From Clostridia bacterium (GTDB lineage Bacteria; Bacillota; Clostridia; Lachnospirales; Anaerotignaceae): 64,000 nt of DNA. The position numbers and the translations under genes were made by a program. The stretch lies in the NCBI GenBank assembly GCA_022651385.1, contig JALCQR010000003.1, positions 209,524 to 273,523 on the forward strand. Direction: 5' to 3'. A model generated the notes under the pieces. That model did not search any database and was not told where the DNA came from. It saw only the letters and a program-made list of their open reading frames with translations. This document shows, in pieces, positions 57,797 to 64,000 of this stretch (position 1 is the first letter of the stretch; each line of letters begins with the position of its first letter).

Positions 57797-58431
57797 TATT
57801 TAAAAATCGGGGCAATGTAATTTGCTATTTGTGCTATATAAGGCAAAACGGCAATCCCAGCCTCCGCTTTATCTGAAATAAATTTAAGTACATCAGTAAA
57901 TTTCCCTTTTACTTTTTCTTTGTCTTTTGAATTTTTATTTTCCTCTAATGACTCTAATTTTAATTCTAATTCTTCTTTTTGTGATGCCGTTAAATATTGT
58001 TCCGGGATTTGAGAAATTGTTTCAGATACTTGATCCAATGTTATTATAGCAGTAGAATCTACTTTTGCATTGGAAGAACTATTATTTGAATTATTTGCTG
58101 TATTACTGTTATTAATATTAACTCCTTGAGCTTGAAGCCTTGCTAATTCTAATTTATACTCTGACTCTTTAATTTGACTTTCTAAATTTCTTATATAATT
58201 CATTAGCTTCATTTTTAAAAGATGAATATCTTTTAAATAATTCGGGTTTCTCCCTTCTAAATGAGGAGTAATTGAACTTAGCTCTAAACAACTAGTCAAC
58301 TTTGAAATCTCATTACTAAAAACACCTATTATTTCATTTTCTAATTCTTTTGCTTTTTTACTATCTTGATTATTAATGATATCATCGCATTTATCTATGA
58401 ATTCTTGAATAAATTGTATTTTTTTATCCAT
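57796..58431 (-). CDS. Helical protein of unknown function beside the R-M system
   Basis: 211 residues: a charged helical N-terminal half (about 1-100), an Asn/Ser-rich linker (INNSNTANNSNNSSSNAK), a second helical stretch with TASQKEELELKLESLEENK, and a hydrophobic/amphipathic C-terminal helix (AGIAVLPYIAQIANYIAPIFK) that could insert in membrane. The layout of helical domain, linker and C-terminal membrane-active helix is seen in several abortive-infection proteins, but no named family is recognised. RBS AGGGGG. It follows the DpnII-like endonuclease gene in the same direction. Confidence 0.65.
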   Translation of the reverse strand: MDKKIQFIQEFIDKCDDIINNQDSKKAKELENEIIGVFSNEISKLTSCLELSSITPHLEGRNPNYLKDIHLLKMKLMNYIRNLESQIKESEYKLELARLQAQGVNINNSNTANNSNNSSSNAKVDSTAIITLDQVSETISQIPEQYLTASQKEELELKLESLEENKNSKDKEKVKGKFTDVLKFISDKAEAGIAVLPYIAQIANYIAPIFK

Positions 58432-58485
58432 TTAATCCATCCCCCTTTTAAAATTTATTAGATACAATAATGTATAACTATTTCT

Positions 58486-59352
58486 TTACAAAAAAACGTC
58501 CAACATTACTCCATGTTCCATATCATCAATACTATAAAGATTTTCCATAACTTCAAATGTTTCTCTCAGATTTTCTCTGGCACTTCTCCACCCTATGCCG
58601 TCAGTAAACCAAACAAATGTAAATCCGTCAATTGTGTCCGATTCCTGTGATAACATTTTATAGCTTCTTGCTGTTTCATTTAGCTTTGAACCGCCGCCAC
58701 TATAAAAATTAGTCTCAATTGCGTAAATCATGTTTTCGGTTTTTACAACAAAATCAAATCTTTTCGCAGCTTTGCCTCTGTTTGACAATGCTGATAAATC
58801 AATATCCCATTTCTTCTCAACATCTCTTAAATACATTTCTTTAAAATAATTCTTGCCTTTTATAAATCCCGCTGCTTTTATGTACTTTTCAACTAAGTTT
58901 TCCATTTGGTGACCGCCTCGATTTTTCCGGCCATTGGAGTCTAATCCTGTTTCAATACCTAATGCATAATCAACAAGATTATTAACTATGTGATTTGCTA
59001 TCATATCAAACAGCCCTGTCTTTCTCATAAAAATTTTATACTGTTCGATACTGTAATTCATATTTTTAAAATCATATAAAAACGCGCCGTCCTTATCCTG
59101 CGCATATATTTCATTTTCACGTACCGCAAGCAGAAGCGGAATACATTCTAAAGTATCCGGGTACTTTTTAATAATTTTTTCAAAATCATCTTCTATTGTT
59201 TTCGAGCCTATTAACGAATTCAAAATATTAAGCTCAATTCTAACCTTTTCCACATTTTTAACAACCTTTTCAAAATCGACATAATAGTCATATCCTGATA
59301 TGCTTGCTCTGAATTTTTCCAGCCAATCATCAAAGTCCCTGTTATTTTTCAA
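58486..59352 (-). CDS. Type II restriction endonuclease, DpnII family (GATC)
   Basis: 288 residues and closely similar to R.DpnII along its length: NRDFDDWLEKF, VRIELNILNSLIGSKTIEDDF, NYSIEQYKIFMRKTGLFD, GLDSNGRKNRGGHQMENLVEKYI, and the catalytic PD-(D/E)xK region RFDFVVKTENMIYAIETNFYSGGGSKLNETARSYK. It should cut unmethylated GATC before the G. The start is TTG at 59352 (GAGGAGG upstream), overlapping the preceding methylase by 11 bases. Confidence 0.95.
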   Translation of the reverse strand: MKNNRDFDDWLEKFRASISGYDYYVDFEKVVKNVEKVRIELNILNSLIGSKTIEDDFEKIIKKYPDTLECIPLLLAVRENEIYAQDKDGAFLYDFKNMNYSIEQYKIFMRKTGLFDMIANHIVNNLVDYALGIETGLDSNGRKNRGGHQMENLVEKYIKAAGFIKGKNYFKEMYLRDVEKKWDIDLSALSNRGKAAKRFDFVVKTENMIYAIETNFYSGGGSKLNETARSYKMLSQESDTIDGFTFVWFTDGIGWRSARENLRETFEVMENLYSIDDMEHGVMLDVFL

Positions 59353-60130
59353 TTTTTTTTAGCCTCCTCACCGTTATCTCAACATAGTCCCTCTCCTGCT
59401 CAATTCCTATAAATTGCCTATGTAATTTCTGAGCGGCAACTCCTGTTGTTCCCGAGCCGCAAAATGGATCGAGTATTACACCATCTTCTTGAGTTGAAGC
59501 TAATATAATTAGTTCCAATAGATATTCCGGTTTCTGCGTTGGGTGTTTACCTTCTGTTTTCTCTGAAGGTTTCGTCAAACTGCCTGTCCATACATCTTTC
59601 ATCTGTTTCCCGTCATTTAATTCCTTCATTTTTTCATAATTAAAAAAATGCCGAGACTTTTTATCATTCTTCTGTGCCCAAAGTATGGTTTCAGTAGAAT
59701 GAGTAAAGCATCGGCAAGCTAAATTAGGTGGTGGATTTGTTTTTTGCCATGTTATGTTATTAATTATTTTAAAACCCTCTTGTTCTAATGCCATTCCTAT
59801 TGAATATATGTTATGTAATGTTCCGGAAATCCAAATAGTTCCGTTAGGTTTCAAAATTCTTTTGCAAAGTTTAATCCATTTTCTGTTATACTTGTGCTTC
59901 TCTGCGGTATTTTTGCCTTCATCCCATTTGCCTTTGTTAACTGAAACCATTTGCCCGCCTTTGCATGTAATTCCATTATTACTTAAAAAATATGGAGGAT
60001 CTGCAAATATCATATCAATACTTTCGGATTTTATTTTCGGTAATATTTTAAATGAGTCACCGCAAATAATCTGTGATTCATCAGTTTCATAAAATAACTT
60101 GACTTTTTTTTCAAACAAGTTTTCCATCAT
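59342..60130 (-). CDS. Adenine DNA methyltransferase, DpnA type
   Basis: 262 residues. Motif IV DPPYFLSNNGITCKGGQ lies before motif I-like DPFCGSGTTGVAAQKL (beta-class order), with the family stretches KWIKLCKRILKPNGTIWISGT and KHPTQKPEYLLELIILAS. DpnA methylates adenine in GATC, also on single-stranded DNA, protecting incoming plasmids in pneumococcus. It is located between the dam-type gene and the endonuclease, as in the dpnM-dpnA-dpnB operon. RBS AGGAG. Confidence 0.94.
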   Translation of the reverse strand: MMENLFEKKVKLFYETDESQIICGDSFKILPKIKSESIDMIFADPPYFLSNNGITCKGGQMVSVNKGKWDEGKNTAEKHKYNRKWIKLCKRILKPNGTIWISGTLHNIYSIGMALEQEGFKIINNITWQKTNPPPNLACRCFTHSTETILWAQKNDKKSRHFFNYEKMKELNDGKQMKDVWTGSLTKPSEKTEGKHPTQKPEYLLELIILASTQEDGVILDPFCGSGTTGVAAQKLHRQFIGIEQERDYVEITVRRLKKIEK

Positions 60131-60138
60131 GTTGACTC

Positions 60139-60966
60139 CTAATAGTTACATATAATTACTTCTTCTCCAACACGATTGCTTGCATCTGAATTAATCATAC
60201 GTTTTACACTTACAACGTCAATTTTATAATCTTTATATAAATTATTAATTAGCTCCGTATTATGATTTGTAAGCATACAATAGCAGCCTCTTTCAGTCAT
60301 TTCTTTGTAAAACTTTGCAAGCCTCTCATGACTTTCAATATCAAAACCTTCCTTGGTATACGATTCAAATGAAGTTGGATTTAAAGGCGCATAAGGACTG
60401 TCAAAAAATATAAAATCACCTTTTTCAGCATTCTGGCAAGCCTTTTCAAAATCCCCCTGAATAATTGTTACTTTTTTCAAATAATTTGACGTCTCAATTA
60501 TATTTTCTTCTTCACAAGACTTTCTTCGGCTGTTATTGTATGGCACATTAAACAAACCTTTACCATTTACACGATACAAGCCATTAAAGCAATGTTTGTT
60601 TATAAATACAAATAATGCCGCTAATTCCACATCAAACTCCGATTTCATCAGCTTGTCATTATACAACTCTCTTAATGAATAATAATATGCTTTTCCGTCT
60701 TCCCACATCATTTTGTCCAATTCATTTAATTTTTCTATAAATTCAACAGGGACATTTTTTATCTGGTTATATGTATTAATCAATGAACTGTTAATATCGT
60801 TTATTACCGCATTTGCGGACTGTAAATCAAATAAGACAGCTCCGCCGCCTACAAATGGCTCATAGTATCTGTTGTATTTTTCTGGCAATCTTTCATTAAT
60901 TTGTTTTAATAGCTGACGTTTGCCGCCGGCCCATTTTATAAACGGTGACACACTTGAGCTGTTCAT
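60139..60966 (-). CDS. Dam-family DNA adenine methyltransferase (M.DpnII/DpnM type)
   Basis: 275 residues of alpha-class N6-adenine methylase: motif X/I FIKWAGGKRQLLKQI, YYEPFVGGGAVLFDLQ, VINDIN, motif IV DSPYAPL (DPPY variant with Ser), and MLTNHNTELINNLY. It methylates GATC on double-stranded DNA and protects the host from the neighbouring endonuclease. First gene of the three-gene R-M operon, with a good promoter. RBS AAAGGAG. Confidence 0.95.
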   Translation of the reverse strand: MNSSSVSPFIKWAGGKRQLLKQINERLPEKYNRYYEPFVGGGAVLFDLQSANAVINDINSSLINTYNQIKNVPVEFIEKLNELDKMMWEDGKAYYYSLRELYNDKLMKSEFDVELAALFVFINKHCFNGLYRVNGKGLFNVPYNNSRRKSCEEENIIETSNYLKKVTIIQGDFEKACQNAEKGDFIFFDSPYAPLNPTSFESYTKEGFDIESHERLAKFYKEMTERGCYCMLTNHNTELINNLYKDYKIDVVSVKRMINSDASNRVGEEVIICNY

Positions 60967-60997
60967 ATTAATAACTCCTTTTCTATAAGTTAATTTT

Positions 60998-61026
60998 ATT
61001 ATAGTTTAGAAATTTAATAATAACAA
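60998..61026 (-). promoter_or_regulatory. Promoter of the DpnII-type R-M operon
   Basis: Minus strand TTGTTA (61021-61026), 17 bases, TATAAT (60998-61003), 32 bases before the methylase start. Confidence 0.65.
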
Positions 61027-61213
61027 CTTATTTTATAAAATTAGATTTATGTCGCCACTTAATTTAAAAACTTCCGGTCCACCCTCAAGAATCTGGATAA
61101 CCTAATTTCTTACATTTTCTGAATCTATAAAACCAATGACATTTACTTTCTCCATTACTATAATTAGTTGTAGTTATTTGCAGATTCAATTGTCAATTAC
61201 TCTTTGTATATGA

Positions 61214-61627
61214 CTATCTCTTTAAGTAATTATTCAGTTTACTTATATCGTCAAAATAAATTGAATCATACAAAAGGCATCTTTCATCTGAATCACTGAA
61301 AGCGAACGACATATTTACTTCTTTCTTATATTTATTTTTTAAAAAATCATTTAGTGTCTTCAAGTTTTGCTTTGATTGTTGAATTTCTTCATCATTTTTC
61401 TTGCAAAAGTCATTATGTATGGAGCACTTGTAATCATCAGAAAAATTAGCATAAGTCACAAAACTAAATTCATTATCTCTTAACATATGTCTACTTCTTA
61501 TAGCAGACAGTATTCTTAACTTATTTTTTTCTAATAAAGAACATAATTCGTCATCAGATATAGTTTTATCAGTCATATGTATACTTGTTTTGAATTCTGG
61601 ATTGATAATACTTTCTTTTTTCTTCAT
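61214..61627 (-). CDS. Hypothetical protein (137 aa)
   Basis: 137 residues, Lys/Asp/Ser-rich, no signal peptide or TM segment. Visible features are a central EFSFVTYANFSDDYKCSIHNDFC and a helical ISKLNNYLKR end. No family is recognised. It lies in the AT-rich accessory region between the R-M operon and the toxin pair; it may belong to either or be independent. RBS GGGGAATG. Confidence 0.5.
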   Translation of the reverse strand: MKKKESIINPEFKTSIHMTDKTISDDELCSLLEKNKLRILSAIRSRHMLRDNEFSFVTYANFSDDYKCSIHNDFCKKNDEEIQQSKQNLKTLNDFLKNKYKKEVNMSFAFSDSDERCLLYDSIYFDDISKLNNYLKR

Positions 61628-61767
61628 AAAACTTCATTCCCCATTCTTCTAATAATATTTTTTAATTTCCAATTCTTGCTATAATAATTAGTATTTATTC
61701 CTATACTAATTTCCATTATACGTGAACAAGTTTCAATTGCAAGCAAAATTCCATAATTTATTATAAA

Positions 61768-61834
61768 AAATAAAGGACTGCATTAAATGCAATCCTTCAT
61801 ACTAAAAAATCAGATTTAATGCAGTCCTTTATTT
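61768..61834 (-). terminator. Long 20-bp stem hairpin after the toxin/immunity operon
   Basis: Perfect inverted repeat AAATAAAGGACTGCATTAAA (61768-61787) with its complement at 61815-61834 and a 27-nt loop, followed by TTTATAA on the minus strand. It lies downstream of the 61940-62245 gene in the gene-free stretch 61628-61939, which otherwise shows nothing. Confidence 0.6.
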
Positions 61835-61939
61835 GTCTTTACAAATACTCTCTTCAAAAACAGCTTGTGACAATTAACTTATTATTTTTATTTAGGCTTA
61901 ACTTTTACTTTCATTTCCATGTATATGTTTTTTATCTAA

Positions 61940-62245
61940 TTAATTAAAATATGAAATATACGCGTGTATACATGAAACTGTATAAATTACAAATGAAATT
62001 ATAACTATAGCTATCTCAATATTAAATATTTTTCTTTTTAATTTTTTCTGCGGTAAAACCGGCAACATAAATATGAAATGTATTATGATAACAATTAGCA
62101 TATTAAATAATATTATATCTCCAAGAAATACACTTAAAAATAATAACAGAAAAAACAAATAGAAATTAAATACAGCCAAAATAATAAAAACAAATATTAA
62201 TAGATAACTTAACTTATTATTTTTATGTAGTTTTTTATCATCCAT
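61940..62245 (-). CDS. Small membrane protein, candidate immunity protein
   Basis: 101 residues with three hydrophobic helices (LLIFVFIILAVFNFYLFFLLLF region; MLIVIIIHFIFMLPVL; IEIAIVIISFVIYTVSCI) and basic connecting loops. It is encoded 25 bases downstream of the large toxin-like gene with an RBS (AGAGG). In polymorphic toxin loci this is the usual place and, for membrane-acting or exported toxins, the usual shape of the immunity gene. No sequence family is recognised. Confidence 0.6.
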   Translation of the reverse strand: MDDKKLHKNNKLSYLLIFVFIILAVFNFYLFFLLLFLSVFLGDIILFNMLIVIIIHFIFMLPVLPQKKLKRKIFNIEIAIVIISFVIYTVSCIHAYISYFN

Positions 62246-62270
62246 AGCTTACCTCTAAAACGTAAATGTC

Positions 62271-63728
62271 TTACAATTTATCATAATATTCAAAGCCTTT
62301 TTTTATTGCTTTATTATCTCTTGGATCATCATAATATGTTCTTTTCCAGTGAATTTCCGTATTCCAATTTTTCCTAAACTCATTTAAGTTTTTAGCTGAT
62401 AAAATAGAATCTTTAAAATTTACAGCTCCAGCGCAAAACTGAGAAAAATTTTCAGAAATTCCAGCTGCTCTTACAAGAACTCCAAAAGCTATATTGCCAG
62501 CGTCATCATAGTCAATAATATAACCGTCAAAAATATACTGTAAATCTCCTATCCATGAACATCTTCTTTTAATATCATAAGGTTTCCAATTATTAACTAA
62601 ATTTTTAAAATCATTTAATAAACCCCATGTCTGTGCTACTAATTCAAAATCTTTTATAACATTTAGATTAATTTTTTTTGTAAACAATTTATTAGGTTCA
62701 GCCAGAGGGTATTTTATCTTCAAAGCTTCCCCATCCCTTTTTGCCTCTCTAAATATGTTCATAAGCTTTTCAGTAACATCTACTAATTTAAATCTCTTTA
62801 AATTAATATTGAAATATGTAGTATCTATGCCAAGTTTTTTAAGTATCTCAGATGTTAATTGTAATCTTTTCCAGTTAATATATTTTACAAACTGGCTTCC
62901 TCTTGCGCCCCTATCAAAATCAGAATTAATCTTTTTTTCTATTTCATTTAGTTTTTCTTTATAAAAGCTCAAATAAGCAAAAGGCCGATTACTCATGTAA
63001 TGTGACAAAAGAGAAGTGCCAAATATTTGTTTTTCGTGATCGTTTATATAATCGTCTGAGAACATATCTTTGCCGTTTTGTCCTATTATTCTTTCACGTA
63101 ATTTATATTTGAAAATGTATTTATGAAGTGCGTCCCCAAGAAATTTTTCGTTGTGTTTTCCCATTACCTCGTAAAGATAAGCTTTCTTATTTTTATCATT
63201 TCCGGCTGTCCATGATACCCCGCTTTTATAAGCCTTTTCCACAAGAGATACTCTATCCGACGAATAAACGTTCGCTTTACCTCCATTATACATGACATGT
63301 ACTGCCTTGTCAATATCACTGTCAGAAGCATTTGAACATCTTCTTGCCTTGCTGTCATAAAGAGTAAGAAAAGATATGCATTTATTGCAGTCTGTACATG
63401 GATATCCCACATAGCCGGAAAATGTATAAAGTCCTTCAATAAATTTTTTAAGTCGTTCCCTTTTGCTGCTTGAAACAAATGAAATATATTTAGCATTTCT
63501 TTCAAGGTCTAATAGAATTTTTTTAATTTCAATACATAGCTTTGCGTTTGAATTTTTAAACATTTGGCCATAATCATAGTTTGTCTTATCAGATGTTAAA
63601 AATCCAAGTACTGAGTTCTCATTCATGTGTCTAAAATACTCGCTGCTTCCGAGAATATACCCGCTTATGTCTGTAATTTCCTTTGCAACAAGAATGTCTC
63701 TTTTCTTATCCTTTTTTAAATCATCCAT
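62271..63728 (-). CDS. Polymorphic-toxin-like protein with C-terminal toxin-44-type region
   Basis: 485 residues. The N-terminal ~130 are helical with a Cys cluster (GYPCTDCNKCISFL...RRCSNA). The middle (about 150-350) is charged and helical. The last ~90 residues carry GNIAFGVLVRAAGISENFSQFCAGAVNF and end YYDDPRDNKAIKKGFEYYDKL, which resembles the polymorphic toxin type 44 domain (xxGxxxRAAGxS ... DDPRDxxAIxxGxxYY). There is no signal peptide or LXG pattern, so the export route is unclear. A three-helix membrane protein follows, as immunity genes do. RBS AAAGGAG. Confidence 0.6.
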   Translation of the reverse strand: MDDLKKDKKRDILVAKEITDISGYILGSSEYFRHMNENSVLGFLTSDKTNYDYGQMFKNSNAKLCIEIKKILLDLERNAKYISFVSSSKRERLKKFIEGLYTFSGYVGYPCTDCNKCISFLTLYDSKARRCSNASDSDIDKAVHVMYNGGKANVYSSDRVSLVEKAYKSGVSWTAGNDKNKKAYLYEVMGKHNEKFLGDALHKYIFKYKLRERIIGQNGKDMFSDDYINDHEKQIFGTSLLSHYMSNRPFAYLSFYKEKLNEIEKKINSDFDRGARGSQFVKYINWKRLQLTSEILKKLGIDTTYFNINLKRFKLVDVTEKLMNIFREAKRDGEALKIKYPLAEPNKLFTKKINLNVIKDFELVAQTWGLLNDFKNLVNNWKPYDIKRRCSWIGDLQYIFDGYIIDYDDAGNIAFGVLVRAAGISENFSQFCAGAVNFKDSILSAKNLNEFRKNWNTEIHWKRTYYDDPRDNKAIKKGFEYYDKL

Positions 63729-63873
63729 AAATTTATCTCCTTTTATTTTGGTTTTACTAATACAGTAATTTTTAAATACCTGTATTTGGTTACCCTTTTT
63801 AGAAAAATAGAAAAGTTAATGGCATCTTTCTATTGTCCCTTTAGTATCCCATGGCATAAAAAAAGAGGACAAT

Positions 63874-64000
63874 TGAACTGAACCCCAAATGTTGGACAAT
63901 TTAATTAAGCAACTCTTGTGGACTGGGTACGGTATTGAACCGGGCTCAGTCCATTTAGTTTGCACTTAATTCTTCTGTTATTATAATAATCTATATATAT
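63874..64000 (-). mobile_element. IS3-family insertion sequence, 3' end (partial)
   Basis: The terminal inverted repeat TGAACTGAACCCCAAATGTT (63874 onward) is of the IS3/IS150 type. It is followed by the end of a transposase gene on the minus strand. The element continues past the window. Confidence 0.8.
63905..64000 (-). CDS. IS3-family transposase OrfB, C-terminal fragment (cut by window edge)
   Basis: The last 31 codons read [20 protein letters not shown] then [11 protein letters not shown] and stop. YIxYYNxxRIxxKLxGLSPxxYR is the hallmark C terminus of IS3-family DDE transposase OrfB (rve domain). The remainder of the gene lies beyond base 64000. Confidence 0.88.
   Translation of the reverse strand: MYIDYYNNRRIKCKLNGLSPVQYRTQSTRVA

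Overview
The window is low-GC DNA from a Gram-positive, spore-forming anaerobe, most likely class Clostridia (family not resolvable by eye). Support for this: an alpha/beta-type small acid-soluble spore protein, SpoVG, a cotJ spore-coat operon, a leucine T-box riboswitch ahead of leuA, paired GlgC/GlgD ADP-glucose pyrophosphorylase subunits, a TAXI-type TRAP transporter, and AGGAGG-type ribosome binding sites.\n\nLayout. 1-5.3 kb: a short-chain amide/urea ABC uptake operon (two permeases, two tandem paralogous binding lipoproteins) behind aliphatic amidase amiE, which has hairpins in its leader. 5.8-12.2 kb: a secreted SH3-type protein, glmS, a 59-residue microprotein, spoVG, glgC-glgD. 12.6-16.2 kb: murC, a MerR regulator, and a TetR regulator with a tautomerase that share an operator motif. 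16.2-21.9 kb: glycolytic operon pgk-(polysaccharide deacetylase)-tpiA-gpmI-eno. 22-26.3 kb: a small unknown gene, a SASP gene, and the TAXI TRAP operon. 26.8-31.7 kb: T-box-leuA-leuC-leuD-leuB. 32-33.7 kb: an Ldh2-family dehydrogenase, an ACT protein and tRNA-Pro(CGG). 33.8-37.3 kb: a foreign-looking cassette encoding a three-module parallel beta-helix protein and a small coiled-coil protein, bracketed by 24-bp imperfect inverted repeats. 37.5-43.4 kb: iron alcohol dehydrogenase, HD protein, chemoreceptor, AIM24 protein, small membrane protein.\n\n43.7-56.8 kb is a tellurite-resistance/stress (Ter) supercluster: HAD phosphatase, Ca-type P-ATPase, three TerD proteins, TelA, YceG, rhomboid protease, StiP-PELOTA, PRTase-TRSP and a citrate-lyase-like TIM barrel. 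The two gene sets match the metal-linked membrane module and the predicted nucleoside-like-metabolite module described for Ter systems. From 57 kb the cotJ operon ends in a cotJC reduced to 32 codons. It is followed by a defence/mobile region: a 211-residue coiled-coil protein, a complete DpnII-type GATC restriction-modification system, unknown genes, a polymorphic toxin with a C-terminal toxin-44-like region plus a likely membrane immunity protein, and an IS3-family transposase end at the window edge.\n\nThe most unusual DNA-level signal is a pair of ~245-250 bp elements (9239-9488 and 43462-43705, opposite orientation, near identical). Each sits between convergent genes and is flanked by a 22-24 bp direct duplication of the local transcription terminator hairpin, as if a small element inserts into bidirectional terminators and duplicates them. 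Related modular hairpins lie around the Ter cluster.
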